Notes: generated from the sequence alone by a model not told the origin. A DNA stretch of 38,114 bases from OFTM10 sp964196195 (GCA_964196195.1 CAXMSE010000073.1:1-38114); one strand, 5' to 3'; positions 22,910-32,146 are shown, numbered from the stretch's first letter. Program-made: numbers and translations.

Positions 22910-23836
22910 CTACTGGGCGAACCGACCGTGACGAATCCGATGCGCCTCCATGAGGACCTGTTCCTGGGCGCCGTGCACCACAATCTCGGGATCGGGAACG
23001 AAGTCGAGCGACGTGTCGCGGTCTTCGTAGTCGACCGAGTTGAGGATCACCTTGATCGCGTTGAGACGGGCCCTCTGCTTGTTCTCGGAACGAACGATGG
23101 TCCAGGGGCACGTATTCGTGCTGGTGCGCCGCAGCATTTGGTATTTCATCTCGGTGAAGTCGTCCCAGTGCTCCTGGGCCTGCACGTCGATCTCGCTCAG
23201 TTTCCACTGGCGCAAAGGGTCCTCGCGGCGTCGTTCGAACCGACGGGCTTGTTCGGCCTTGCTCACCGAGAAGTAGAGCTTCACCAAGATGGTGCCGCTG
23301 CGGACGAGATCCTTCTCGAAGCCGGTGACCCCTTTCATGAATGTCTCGTATTCGTTATCGGAGCAAAACCCGAATACGGCCTCCACCATCGCCCGGTTGT
23401 ACCAACTCCGGTCGAACAGCACCATCTCCCCTCCGTGGGGAAACTGGGCCACGTAGCGCTGGAAGTACCACTGGGTGAGGTCGTCTTCGGTGGGCTTGCC
23501 CATGGCCACCACCCGATAGTGCTTCTCATTCATGTAGCGGGTGACGCGACGTATCGTGCCGCCCTTGCCGGCCGCGTCTCGGCCTTCGAACACCACGATC
23601 ATCCTTCGCCGGTTTCGCTCGAGGTGGGATTGGAGCTTCAGCAACTCCACCTGCCACAACCTCAGCGCCCTTTCCCGACGGCGGGCTCGCAGCGCTCTGC
23701 GCACCCGTTCGGGCTCGTTGCGGAGCACCTCGGCGATGTCTTCGGGGACGTCCACCGACACCAGGGAGACATCAGTGAGTGCGCCGGTGGCAAATGCGTC
23801 GTCCTCGTTCTCGTCGTCGTCGTAGTCCGTGATCAT
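22910..23836 (-). CDS. ppk2: Polyphosphate kinase 2 (first of tandem pair)
   Basis: This 308-aa PPK2 paralogue has a 40-residue acidic N-terminal extension (ITDYDDDENEDDAF) and a basic helix (RVRRALRARRRERALRLWQ) before the kinase core. Walker A FEGRDAAGKGGTIRR lies at about 84-97; QWYFQRYVAQFPHGGE, MVLFDRSWYNRAM and LVKLYFSVSKAEQARRFERR follow. The frame opens at 23857, but the ATG at 23836 is preferred: TACCGT ends 6 nt before it. It lies 32 nt upstream of the second PPK2 gene. It may form a mixed complex with that copy or work on a different nucleotide. Confidence 0.92.
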   Translation of the reverse strand: MITDYDDDENEDDAFATGALTDVSLVSVDVPEDIAEVLRNEPERVRRALRARRRERALRLWQVELLKLQSHLERNRRRMIVVFEGRDAAGKGGTIRRVTRYMNEKHYRVVAMGKPTEDDLTQWYFQRYVAQFPHGGEMVLFDRSWYNRAMVEAVFGFCSDNEYETFMKGVTGFEKDLVRSGTILVKLYFSVSKAEQARRFERRREDPLRQWKLSEIDVQAQEHWDDFTEMKYQMLRRTSTNTCPWTIVRSENKQRARLNAIKVILNSVDYEDRDTSLDFVPDPEIVVHGAQEQVLMEAHRIRHGRFAQ

Positions 23837-23848
23837 CACCCCACGGTA
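23837..23848 (-). promoter_or_regulatory. Leaderless -10 element for the ppk2 pair
   Basis: TACCGT (23843-23848, minus strand) lies 6 nt before the ATG at 23836. Confidence 0.45.
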
Positions 23849-23863
23849 CCCGAGCACCCCGGC

Positions 23864-23877
23864 TACAGTCCCATTGC
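23864..23877 (+). promoter_or_regulatory. Leaderless -10 element for the VOC gene
   Basis: TACAGT (23864-23869) lies 8 nt before the GTG at 23878, back-to-back with the ppk2 promoter in a 41-bp divergent gap. Confidence 0.45.
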
Positions 23878-24228
23878 GTGATCAGCTCCGGGGTGCACCA
23901 TGTGTCCATCAATGTCGACGATCTCGAGGCATGCCGGCGGTTTTACGTCGAGGCAATCGGACTCACCGAGATCGAGCGTCCCGAGTTGAGCGTGGGTGGC
24001 CTGTGGCTACAGGCGGGGCCTCAACAAATTCACCTCCTCGAACTCCCCTGTCCCCCCGCTCTCGGACAGCACTTCTCGCTGCGTGTCGACGATCTCGATG
24101 CCGCGGTGGCAACACTCGCCGATCGAGGCATCGAAATCGACCGACTCAACACCATCGAGGGGGTCTGTCGACAGGGTTTCCTGAGCGACCCGGCGGGCAA
24201 TCAGATCGAGCTCACCGAAACCATCTGA
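23878..24228 (+). CDS. VOC (glyoxalase/dioxygenase) superfamily protein
   Basis: This 116-aa single-domain vicinal-oxygen-chelate protein has two beta-alpha-beta-beta-beta modules. GVHHVSINVDDLEACRRFYVE supplies the first His, IHLLELP a Glu, HFSLRVDDLDAAVATLADRG starts the second module, and DPAGNQIELTE supplies the last Glu. This matches a metal-binding VOC site. Substrates in this superfamily vary widely (methylglyoxal adducts, antibiotics, catechols), and none can be assigned. The stop abuts the convergent menA stop with no gap. Confidence 0.85.
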   Translation: MISSGVHHVSINVDDLEACRRFYVEAIGLTEIERPELSVGGLWLQAGPQQIHLLELPCPPALGQHFSLRVDDLDAAVATLADRGIEIDRLNTIEGVCRQGFLSDPAGNQIELTETI

Positions 24229-25128
24229 TCAGCCGGTGAGAGCCAACCCGGCCGCCATCGCCAGCCCGCCCAGTAGTTGGACACGTCCGGTGAGGCCGAG
24301 TACCGGGATCAGATCGGCGCCGCTCGCCCCTCGGGCCACCGACCGGATCGCCGACACCACAAACGGCAGGCTCAGCACTGAGGCCAGCGCAGCCCGGCCG
24401 GAGAGGACGGTCACCATGATCGCCACCAGCAAGGCTCCCTCCTGCATCACCACATAGACGATGCGGGTGCGCTTGTCGCCCAACCGAACCGCGAGTGTGT
24501 TCTTGCCCGCCTCGGTGTCTCCGGGGATGTCTCGGAGGTTGTTGACCACCAGCAGGGCCGTGGCCCAGAGCCCGACTGCGATGCTGCATGCGAGCGCCAC
24601 CCCGTCGATTTTCTCGAGCAGTACATAGCTTGTGCCCACCGTTGCGACGAGGCCGAAGAAGATAAAGACGAAGACTTCTCCCAACCCCAAGTAGCCGTAG
24701 GGCCGGGGACCGCCGGTGTAGGTCCAGCCCGCCAACAGCGAGGCAGCACCCACCACGAACAGTTCTGGGCCCACCACCAACGCCAGCACCGCTCCGACCG
24801 CCCCGGCCAGCAGGAAGGCCAGGGTGGCGGCCCGCTTCACCGATGAGGGCTCCGCCAGCCCCGATCCCACCAAGCGGAGGGGCCCTACGCGCCGGGCACC
24901 ATCGGTGCCTCTCACACCGTCGGAGTAGTCGTTGGCGTAGTTGACTCCCACCTGGAGCGCCAGCGCGACGATCAGAGCCGCCACCACCCTCCACCATGCG
25001 GTGTCGACCCCTTGGCCCACTGCCGCACCGGCACCTACCGCCACCGGCACGATGGCTGCGGGGAGGGTGCGAGGTCTGGCTCCGGCGACCCAGAGCCGAA
25101 CCCCTGCGGGCGCGGTGGATTCGTTCAT
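24229..25128 (-). CDS. menA: 1,4-dihydroxy-2-naphthoate polyprenyltransferase
   Basis: This 299-aa UbiA-superfamily membrane enzyme attaches the polyprenyl chain to DHNA in menaquinone synthesis. The first aspartate-rich motif is NYANDYSDGVRGTDG, with ARPRTLPAAIVPV at the N-terminus and the second motif NNLRDIPGDTEAGKNTLAVRLG. About eight transmembrane helices are visible. The ATG at 25128 overlaps the purN stop as ATGA, so it is translated as the last gene of the purine operon. Confidence 0.95.
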   Translation of the reverse strand: MNESTAPAGVRLWVAGARPRTLPAAIVPVAVGAGAAVGQGVDTAWWRVVAALIVALALQVGVNYANDYSDGVRGTDGARRVGPLRLVGSGLAEPSSVKRAATLAFLLAGAVGAVLALVVGPELFVVGAASLLAGWTYTGGPRPYGYLGLGEVFVFIFFGLVATVGTSYVLLEKIDGVALACSIAVGLWATALLVVNNLRDIPGDTEAGKNTLAVRLGDKRTRIVYVVMQEGALLVAIMVTVLSGRAALASVLSLPFVVSAIRSVARGASGADLIPVLGLTGRVQLLGGLAMAAGLALTG

Positions 25129-25736
25129 GAGGCCTCCAGAAGCTCGCCGACCGCGGCCACGAGCAGATCGTGCTCGACGCAGTGGATGCGCTCCTCGAGC
25201 GCCTGCTTCGTGTCGTCGGCCAGGATCGGCACCTCGCTTGAGGCGAGCACCGGGCCGTCGTCGATGCCCTCATCGGGCACGAGGTGCACCATCACCCCGG
25301 TGCGATCGAGTCGTCCAGCGAGATGAGCGGCCCACGCGTCGTCGATCGCCGTTGCTCCGGGAAACTCGCCGGGAAGAGCAGGATGAAGGTTGACAACCTG
25401 ACCGGGGGTTCGATCGAGAAACGAACCAGTGAACAGGTGCATCCAGCCGCACTGGAGTATGAGATCAGGGGCGGCGACCCACATGAGTTCGGCCAGGTCG
25501 GCGTCGTAGGCCTCTCGCGCCGCGCGTCGATCGGTGAAGGCGAGGCGATATGGCCCGAGGGGGCGGAACTGGACGGGAACGCCCGCAGCACGAGCTCTCA
25601 CACCGGCATATGCATTGCGGCGATTGGTGACGACGAGCACGACAGATGCATCGAGGCGCCCGTCGTCGCACGCATCGAGCACTGCCTGGAGGTTGGAGCC
25701 GGAGCCCGACGCCAGTACAACCAGCCGGGCCGTCAC
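25125..25736 (-). CDS. purN: Phosphoribosylglycinamide formyltransferase
   Basis: This protein of about 203 aa transfers a formyl group from 10-formyl-THF to GAR. LVVLASGSGSNLQAV is the N-terminal phosphate loop. VNLHPALPGEFPGATAI contains the catalytic Asn and His, and VPDEGIDDGPVLASS contains the Asp. Two GTG codons are possible starts: 25742, and 25736, which overlaps the purM stop as GTGA. I prefer 25736 because that overlap type is used throughout the operon. The loop after the catalytic His (LPGEFPGA) is slightly different from the usual LLPAFPG. Confidence 0.93.
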   Translation of the reverse strand: MTARLVVLASGSGSNLQAVLDACDDGRLDASVVLVVTNRRNAYAGVRARAAGVPVQFRPLGPYRLAFTDRRAAREAYDADLAELMWVAAPDLILQCGWMHLFTGSFLDRTPGQVVNLHPALPGEFPGATAIDDAWAAHLAGRLDRTGVMVHLVPDEGIDDGPVLASSEVPILADDTKQALEERIHCVEHDLLVAAVGELLEAS

Positions 25737-26734
25737 CGCCACTGCCCGTCGAGCACGACGCGCGCGTCGCCCTCGGCAACAGATTCGAGCACTCCCACGA
25801 CCGGATATCCCAGTTGGGCGGCTTCCTCGGCGGCGCTGGAGGAGATGGCCACGACCAGCCCGATCCCCATGTTCCAGGTGCGAAATGCATCGGCGTCGGC
25901 GATATCACCCCATTCCACGAGCTGGCGGAAGCCGTCGGGCACCGTCCACGATCCAAGCTCAAAATGCGCGCCAAGGTGATCGGGCAGCACGCGCGGAACG
26001 TTTTCCAGGAAGCCACCGCCGGTGATGTGAGCGAGAGCCTTCGGCTCGATACCGGCTGCAACAAGGCGATCGATGTCGGCGATGTATGACTTGTGAGGGG
26101 TGAGGAGCCACTCGAGCATCTCATCGGATGGGTCGTTGGTCTCGAGCAGGAGCCGGATCAGGGAGTAGCCGTTGGTGTGGGGGCTTACGCTCGGCATTCC
26201 CACCAGCACGTCGCCCGCGCCCAGTTCGGTGGTGCGGGGCCACAGCTCGTCGCGTCGGACAGAGCCGACGATCGTGCCCGCGATGTCGACCGACCCCTCG
26301 GTGTAGACGCCGGGCATCTCCGCGGTCTCTCCGCCGAGGAGGGCACAGCCGACCGCTCGGCATGCGGCGGCCATACCGATGACGATCTCCGCCACGGTCT
26401 CGGGGACGAGCTTGGCGGTTGCTATGTAGTCGAGAAAAAACAAGGGCCTGGCACCCTGCACGAGGATGTCGTCGACACAATGGTTGACCAGGTCGTGGCC
26501 GACGCCCTGCCAACCACCGTGGCGGGCCGCGAGCCCGACCTTGGTGCCCACACCGTCGGTGGATGCCACGAGCACGGTGCCGGGACCCAGCGAGTCGGCC
26601 GAGAAGAGGCCGCCGAACGCGCCCACCTCGGAGAGAACCGCGGGCGTGTTGGTGGACTTGACCGCGTCGGCCAACAGCTTCACGGTGCGATTGCCGGCGT
26701 CGATATCGACACCGGCGTCGGCGTAGCTGGTCAT
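25733..26734 (-). CDS. purM: Phosphoribosylformylglycinamidine cyclo-ligase
   Basis: This 333-aa AIR synthetase closes the imidazole ring of FGAM using ATP. YADAGVDIDAGNR is the standard start. ASTDGVGTKVGLA, GHDLVNHCVDDILVQGARPLFFLDYIATAKL, LLGGETAEMPGVY and LAHITGGGFLENVPRVLP are family motifs. The ATG at 26734 overlaps the purD stop as ATGA; the longer open frame to 26932 lies inside purD. Confidence 0.97.
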   Translation of the reverse strand: MTSYADAGVDIDAGNRTVKLLADAVKSTNTPAVLSEVGAFGGLFSADSLGPGTVLVASTDGVGTKVGLAARHGGWQGVGHDLVNHCVDDILVQGARPLFFLDYIATAKLVPETVAEIVIGMAAACRAVGCALLGGETAEMPGVYTEGSVDIAGTIVGSVRRDELWPRTTELGAGDVLVGMPSVSPHTNGYSLIRLLLETNDPSDEMLEWLLTPHKSYIADIDRLVAAGIEPKALAHITGGGFLENVPRVLPDHLGAHFELGSWTVPDGFRQLVEWGDIADADAFRTWNMGIGLVVAISSSAAEEAAQLGYPVVGVLESVAEGDARVVLDGQWR

Positions 26735-28026
26735 GAGCGGACCTCGGCGGTGGATCGAGCGATATCGGAGCGGTGGTGGGCACCCTCGAAGTTGATGGCG
26801 GCCACACCGGCATGGGCGGCATCGGCTGCCACGGTCAACTCGGGCGCAACCGCAGTGACGGCCAACACCCGACCTCCCGACGCATACACCGCTCCGCCGA
26901 TGGTCTCGGTGCCCGCATGAAATACCTTGCATCCCAGCGCGGCGGTCTCATCGAGACCCTCGATCGGTTCGGAGCCAGAACCGTGCTCGGGATAACCGGC
27001 CGATGCCACCACCACGGTGACGGCAGCCTGCGGGGACCATTCGATCAATTCCTCGGCCAAGCGGCCCTCCACGCACGCCTCGAACACATCGAGCAGATCG
27101 GATTCGAGGAGGGGCACCACCACCTGGGTTTCCGGGTCGCCGAACCGGCAGTTGTACTCGATGACCTTCGGGCCATCGGCCGTGAGCATCATCCCGGCAT
27201 ACAGCACACCTCGGTAAGGACGACCCTCCGCGGCCAAGGCGGCGAGCGTAGGCGAGATCACTTCCCGCCCGATCTGGTCGAGCAGTTGGGCATCAGCTAT
27301 CGGGGAGGGGTGAAATGCTCCCATTCCCCCGGTGTTGGGCCCCTCGTCGCCCTCCAGAAGGCGCTTGTGGTCCTGGGCGGCCGGCATCAGGTGAAAGTCG
27401 GTGCCGTCACAGAACGCGAGGATCGACACCTCGACGCCGAATAACCGCTCCTCCAGCAAAACCTCCGCTCCCGCAGCGCCAAAACGGCCATCGATGAGAA
27501 TCGACCGGACCGCATCGGCCGCCTCGGTGAAGGTGTCGGCCACGATCACTCCCTTGCCTGCGGCCAGACCACTGGCCTTCACCACCGGCACGGAGTCGAG
27601 ATCATCGAGATGAGCCAGCGCGGCGTCGGCGTCTGTGAACGAGGCGGCGCGAGCGGTGGCGATCCCGTGCTGGAGCAGGAACCGCTTGCAGTGCACCTTC
27701 GAGCCCTCGAGTCGGGCCGCCTCTGCCGATGGGCCGAACGCGGCGATGCCCACCTGGGAGAGCGCATCGACAAGGCCCGCCACGAGGGGACCCTCGGGCC
27801 CAACCACAACGAGCGTCGCCGCTTCCCTACGGGCCAACTCGACGATGCCGTCGATGTCGTCGGCGCTCAGATCGACGTTGGTGCATTTGGGTTCGGCCGC
27901 GGTGCCCGGGTTTCCCGGCGCAACAAGAACCCGGCCTACGCGAGGTGAGCGAGCGAGGGCCCAAGCGAGCGCGTGTTCACGGCCGCCCCCGCCCACCACG
28001 ACAACGGTGTCAGTCGCCCCAGACAT
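26731..28026 (-). CDS. purD: Phosphoribosylamine-glycine ligase
   Basis: This 431-aa ATP-grasp enzyme makes GAR from phosphoribosylamine and glycine. VVVGGGGREHALAWALA opens the N domain and VGPEGPLVAGLVD follows. FTDADAALAH and VVKASGLAAGKGVIVADT belong to the ATP-binding half, and RFGDPETQVVVPLLESD is the family signature. It overlaps the end of purF by 17 nt. Confidence 0.97.
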   Translation of the reverse strand: MSGATDTVVVVGGGGREHALAWALARSPRVGRVLVAPGNPGTAAEPKCTNVDLSADDIDGIVELARREAATLVVVGPEGPLVAGLVDALSQVGIAAFGPSAEAARLEGSKVHCKRFLLQHGIATARAASFTDADAALAHLDDLDSVPVVKASGLAAGKGVIVADTFTEAADAVRSILIDGRFGAAGAEVLLEERLFGVEVSILAFCDGTDFHLMPAAQDHKRLLEGDEGPNTGGMGAFHPSPIADAQLLDQIGREVISPTLAALAAEGRPYRGVLYAGMMLTADGPKVIEYNCRFGDPETQVVVPLLESDLLDVFEACVEGRLAEELIEWSPQAAVTVVVASAGYPEHGSGSEPIEGLDETAALGCKVFHAGTETIGGAVYASGGRVLAVTAVAPELTVAADAAHAGVAAINFEGAHHRSDIARSTAEVRS

Positions 28027-29434
28027 TGGCGAACTGCTCCTTCGGCCTCAACTCGAGTTGTACGAATCGCTCCGACTCGAAGGGGTACTCGCCGGTAAAA
28101 CATGCGTTGCAGTAGCCGTCTTCGGCTTCGAGGCCGCGCATCATCGCCTCGATCGACAAGAATGCCAGGGAGTCGGCACCGATATGGATGCGGATCTCCT
28201 CGACCGATCGATGCCCGGCGATCAACTCCTCACGCGACGCCATGTCGACGCCCATGTAGCAGGGATCGGTGATGGCCGGACACGCCACCCTCACGTGCAC
28301 CTCGGTGGCTCCCGCCTCGCGCATCATCTCGACGAGAGGGCCCGATGTGGTGCCGCGCACGATCGAGTCGTCGACCATCACCACCCGCTTGCCGAAGAGA
28401 TTGTCGCCCAACGGATTGAACTTCATCCGTACTCCGGCTTCACGGACTTCTTGGGTGGGCTCGATGAAGGTGCGCCCCACGTATCGGTTCTTGATCAGGC
28501 CCTCGGTGTAGGGAATCCCAGATTCTTGAGCGAAGCCCACAGCATGGGGTGTGCCCGAATCGGGTACGGGCACCACCAAATCGGCATCGACCGGGGCCTC
28601 GCGGGCGAGTTCGCGTCCGAGTCGCTGGCGCGTGCTGTGAACGAGGCTGCCATCGTGGATCGAGTCGGGACGACTGAAGTAGATCTCCTCGAACGTGCAG
28701 AACGCTCGCTGCTTGGGAACGGCTCCCTTTTCGACGTGAACACCGTTGGCGTCGAGGCGGACGATCTCTCCCGGCTCTACCTCCTGCACAAACTCTGCGC
28801 CGATGGCGGAGAAGGCACAGCTCTCCGACGCGAGTACATGACCACCATCGAAGCGGCCGATCACGAGGGGTCTGAATCCCCATGGATCACGGACGCCGTA
28901 GACCGCATCACGGGTGAGGATGGTGAGGGCGAAGGCTCCTTCGGCCTGGGTCATGAGGGCCTTGATGCGATTCATCCAGTCGCCGCTGGCGGCAGTGAGC
29001 AGGTGGACCATCACCTCGGTATCGGACGAGGTCTGGAGCCCCACTCCCCTCTCCAGGAGCTGACGACGGAGTATGTGGGCGTTCACCAGGTTGCCGTTGT
29101 GGGCCACGCCCAGGGGTCCGTCGAGGGTCTCGATGACTTGGGGTTGGGCATTGCGAAGCCCCGATCCGCCCGTGGTGGAGTATCGGGTGTGACCGATACC
29201 GAACTCGCCTTTCAGGGTGGACAGGTTGTCCTCGTTGAACACCGTTGGCACCAGGCCCTGGCCCTTGTGGATATGGGCGGTGCCCTGATCGCAGGTGGCG
29301 ATGCCCGCCGCCTCCTGGCCGCGATGTTGGAGGGTGTAGAGGGCGAAGAACGCGAACCGGGCCGCATCGAGGCCCGGAGCGTGGATGCCCACAACCCCAC
29401 ATTCCTCGTGCAACTCATCTCCCGAGGGGAACAC
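28010..29434 (-). CDS. purF: Amidophosphoribosyltransferase
   Basis: This 474-aa enzyme catalyses the first committed purine step, PRPP plus glutamine to phosphoribosylamine. An 11-residue propeptide precedes the nucleophile Cys (LHEECGVVGI, Cys12), as in the Bacillus-type enzyme, so autocleavage is expected. The PRPP loop is RVVMVDDSIVRGTT. Cysteines in KQRAFCTFEE, ITDPCYMGVD and YCNACFTGEYP match the ligands of the [4Fe-4S] cluster of this type. The start is GTG at 29434, 3 nt after the purK stop. Confidence 0.96.
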   Translation of the reverse strand: MFPSGDELHEECGVVGIHAPGLDAARFAFFALYTLQHRGQEAAGIATCDQGTAHIHKGQGLVPTVFNEDNLSTLKGEFGIGHTRYSTTGGSGLRNAQPQVIETLDGPLGVAHNGNLVNAHILRRQLLERGVGLQTSSDTEVMVHLLTAASGDWMNRIKALMTQAEGAFALTILTRDAVYGVRDPWGFRPLVIGRFDGGHVLASESCAFSAIGAEFVQEVEPGEIVRLDANGVHVEKGAVPKQRAFCTFEEIYFSRPDSIHDGSLVHSTRQRLGRELAREAPVDADLVVPVPDSGTPHAVGFAQESGIPYTEGLIKNRYVGRTFIEPTQEVREAGVRMKFNPLGDNLFGKRVVMVDDSIVRGTTSGPLVEMMREAGATEVHVRVACPAITDPCYMGVDMASREELIAGHRSVEEIRIHIGADSLAFLSIEAMMRGLEAEDGYCNACFTGEYPFESERFVQLELRPKEQFANVWGD

Positions 29435-29437
29435 AGA

Positions 29438-30589
29438 TCACCGTCCGATGAGAGCGACGCGTGCGTCGACAACTCGTTGTAGTGCAAGTGTGGGGTCGTC
29501 GCCCACAGAGGTCAGATGTCCCATTTTTCGGCCCGATCGCGGCTCGGTCTTCCCGTAGAGGTGGAGATGGATGTCGGGATCGGCCAACGCTGCCGCCCAA
29601 TCGAGTGGGCCATCGTGCCAGAGTTCGCCGAGCAGCTGGACCATGGCGGCAGGGCGACATCGACCGTCACCGAGGGGAAGACCGCACACGGCGCGGAGTT
29701 GTTGCTCGAACTGGCTGGCCGGTGCGGCCTCGATGGTGCAGTGGCCACTGTTGTGGGGCCTCGGTGCGATCTCGTTGACGATGAGGCCTTCACTGGTGTC
29801 GAACAACTCGACACACATGACCCCCACGAGTTGGAGGGCGTCGGCGATGGAGTGCGCCATGGCCGTTGCCTCGACGCTGGTGCGGTGGGAAATGCGGGCG
29901 GGCACAACGGTGGTGTCGAGGATGTGGTCGACGTGGTGGTTCTCCATCACGCCGTGGTCGACCACATCCCCATCCAAGGATCGAGCCACCACAACCGACA
30001 GTTCCCGCTCGAACGGCACCACCGACTCAACCACCAGACGCCGCCCCCCGAGGGCCGCCCACGCATGGGCCACCGCTCCGCGGTGATCGATCCGGACCTG
30101 ACCCTTTCCGTCGTAGCCGAACCGAGCCGCCTTGGCGATCACCGGCGCCCCGAGATCCGCTAGTGCCTGCGCCAGTTGAGCCTCGCTTGTCGCCGGGCGC
30201 CACGGTGCGACCGGAAGACCGGCATCGATCAGCGCCTCCTTCTCCAACCTGCGGTCCTGGGCGGTGGCGACGATCGCGGCCGAGGGACGGACGGGCACTC
30301 CCATCGCGGCGGCTGCTTCGGCGACGCCAAGATCGACGTTTTCGAACTCCCAGGTGATCACATCGGCCGCGGCCACGAATTGGGCAATGGCCTGCTCGTC
30401 GGAGAAGTCGCCGACGATCTCCTCGTCGGCGAGCGCGCCGGCGGGCGTATTCTTCGCCCCACCGGTGAGCACAAGCACCCGGTAGCCGTGCTGGCGGGCG
30501 ACCTGGGCGAGCATGCGGCCGAGTTGGCCGGCGCCGACGATGCCGATGGTTGCGCCGGGGAGCAACTGGGGCGAGTCGGGTGTGCCCAT
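29438..30589 (-). CDS. purK: N5-carboxyaminoimidazole ribonucleotide synthase
   Basis: This 383-aa ATP-grasp enzyme carboxylates AIR to N5-CAIR with bicarbonate and ATP. IGIVGAGQLGRMLAQVARQHG opens the protein. ITWEFENVD, APVIAKAARFGYDGKGQ, VVESVVPFERELSVVVAR and EIAPRPHNSGHCTIEAA are family motifs. It starts 3 nt after the purE stop. Together with class I PurE it indicates the two-step bacterial carboxylation route. Confidence 0.96.
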   Translation of the reverse strand: MGTPDSPQLLPGATIGIVGAGQLGRMLAQVARQHGYRVLVLTGGAKNTPAGALADEEIVGDFSDEQAIAQFVAAADVITWEFENVDLGVAEAAAAMGVPVRPSAAIVATAQDRRLEKEALIDAGLPVAPWRPATSEAQLAQALADLGAPVIAKAARFGYDGKGQVRIDHRGAVAHAWAALGGRRLVVESVVPFERELSVVVARSLDGDVVDHGVMENHHVDHILDTTVVPARISHRTSVEATAMAHSIADALQLVGVMCVELFDTSEGLIVNEIAPRPHNSGHCTIEAAPASQFEQQLRAVCGLPLGDGRCRPAAMVQLLGELWHDGPLDWAAALADPDIHLHLYGKTEPRSGRKMGHLTSVGDDPTLALQRVVDARVALIGR

Positions 30590-30592
30590 AAC

Positions 30593-31084
30593 TCAGCTCT
30601 CCAGCTTTATCGAGCGCACCTGGGCTGCTCGGTCGGCGCGATGCTGTCGGAGGGCGTCGGCGAGCGCAGGGTCGTGGCGAGCCAGCAGCGCCACCGCGAA
30701 GAGCCCGGCGTTGGTGGCCCCCGAGTCGCCGATGGCCATGGTGGCCACGGGTACGCCCGCGGGCATCTGCACGATCGACAACAGGGAGTCGATCCCGTTG
30801 AGAGCACGACTCTTGATCGGTACGCCGACCACCGGCACGATCGTGTGGCCGGCCACCATGCCAGGAAGGTGAGCCGCGCCCCCTGCTCCCGCGATGATGA
30901 CCTGGAGCCCACGCGAGTCGGCTGTCTCGGCGTACTCCGCCATCAGGTCGGGGGTTCGGTGCGCCGACACCACCCGAGATTCGTGGGGGATCCCGAAGTC
31001 GGTTAGCACCGTCGATGCACGACACATCGTCTCCCAATCGGAGTCGCTGCCCATGATCACGCCCACGAGCGGATCGTCACCCAC
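30593..31084 (-). CDS. purE: N5-carboxyaminoimidazole ribonucleotide mutase
   Basis: This 163-aa mutase moves the carboxylate of N5-CAIR to give CAIR. VGVIMGSDSDWETM is the phosphate-binding start, VVSAHRTPDLM has the catalytic His, and IIAGAGGAAHLPGM follows. The frame opens at 31168, but the GTG at 31084 is favoured because GGGAGGAG (about 31092-31099) lies 7 nt upstream and the family N-terminus follows directly. This is one of the few clear Shine-Dalgarno starts in the window. purC ends 87 nt upstream. Confidence 0.95.
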   Translation of the reverse strand: MGDDPLVGVIMGSDSDWETMCRASTVLTDFGIPHESRVVSAHRTPDLMAEYAETADSRGLQVIIAGAGGAAHLPGMVAGHTIVPVVGVPIKSRALNGIDSLLSIVQMPAGVPVATMAIGDSGATNAGLFAVALLARHDPALADALRQHRADRAAQVRSIKLES

Positions 31085-31171
31085 GAGGTCGCTCCTCCCG
31101 ATTCGGTCGACCCAGTGTGCATCCTCGCGCGGTGAACTCCCCGCGCGTTGGACCCAAATCGACAACAAGAC

Positions 31172-32146
31172 TCACGGGCGGGCCATGCTCCGAAGGGCCG
31201 CCACCACTCGCGGCGCAGCGGGGTACGACGCGGGGTTGAAGGATTCTCCGGTGAGGGCCTCGAACGCCTCCTGGTACACGCCGGCCGCCGCAGCCGCCAG
31301 CTCAGGCTCCAGAGCCGGCGGATCGCCCTCACCTCGGTAGCCGTTGCGTACATAGGCGAGGCGTACGAACTCCTTGTCGAGGTTGTCGGGTTCTTGCCCG
31401 GCCGCACGCCGTTCTTGCACGGTGGAAGCGCGCCAGAAGCGGGAGCTGTCGGGAGTGTGGACCTCGTCGATGATCGTGAGGCCGCCGGCCTCGTCGAGGC
31501 CGAACTCGTACTTGGTGTCGACGAGGATCAGGCCGGCATCGGCAGCGACGGCTCGTCCCCGCTCGAACACCGCCAGTGCCGTGGTGCGCACCTGGTGCCA
31601 TAATTCGTGCGCCACCAAGCCCCTCTCGACTATCTCCGCCTCTGTGATCGGTTCGTCGTGGGCACCGTGCTCGGCCTTGGTGGTGGGCGTGATGATCGCC
31701 TCGGGGAGGGCGTCGTTCTTCACCAAGCCGTCGGGAAACAGCAGCCCGTAGATATCTCGCTCCCCGGCCGCGTAGCGGGTCCATAGAGCCGTAGATGTCG
31801 AGCCCGACAGGCGACCTCTCACCACGACCTCGACGGGCAGGGCGGTGCACTTCTGGCCGATCGTTAGGTTGGGATCGGGCACATCGACGAGGTGAGAGGG
31901 AACGATGTCGGCGATCTGATCGAACCACCACGCCGCCAACTGGTTGAGCATCTGGCCGCGATAGGGCACCGTTCCGAGCACATGATCGAAGGCAGAGATC
32001 CGATCTGTCGTAATCAGGGCGAGGGTGTCGCCCAGATCGACGATGTCGCGGACCTTGCCCCGTATCAGAGGACCGAGGCCGGCCACGGCCTCGGGGTCGA
32101 CACCGGTGAATGGCTCCTCGATCGCCGGGGTGAGATCGATGGTCAT
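31172..32146 (-). CDS. purC: SAICAR synthetase
   Basis: This 324-aa ligase joins CAIR and aspartate. IRGKVRDIVDLGDTLALITTDRISAFD is the N-terminal nucleotide-binding signature. EVVVRGRLSGSTSTALW, AIITPTTKAEHGAHDEPIT, LILVDTKYEFGLD and IIDEVHTPDSSRFW are conserved. It is of the longer type (about 300 aa or more) rather than the compact Bacillus type of about 240 aa. The ATG at 32146 overlaps the purQ stop as ATGA. Confidence 0.96.
   Translation of the reverse strand: MTIDLTPAIEEPFTGVDPEAVAGLGPLIRGKVRDIVDLGDTLALITTDRISAFDHVLGTVPYRGQMLNQLAAWWFDQIADIVPSHLVDVPDPNLTIGQKCTALPVEVVVRGRLSGSTSTALWTRYAAGERDIYGLLFPDGLVKNDALPEAIITPTTKAEHGAHDEPITEAEIVERGLVAHELWHQVRTTALAVFERGRAVAADAGLILVDTKYEFGLDEAGGLTIIDEVHTPDSSRFWRASTVQERRAAGQEPDNLDKEFVRLAYVRNGYRGEGDPPALEPELAAAAAGVYQEAFEALTGESFNPASYPAAPRVVAALRSMARP

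Noticed and set aside
27635..29482. Plus-strand open frame of 615 codons
   Set aside because: It is entirely antisense to purD and purF, which have complete family motifs. Long antisense frames are expected at this GC content.
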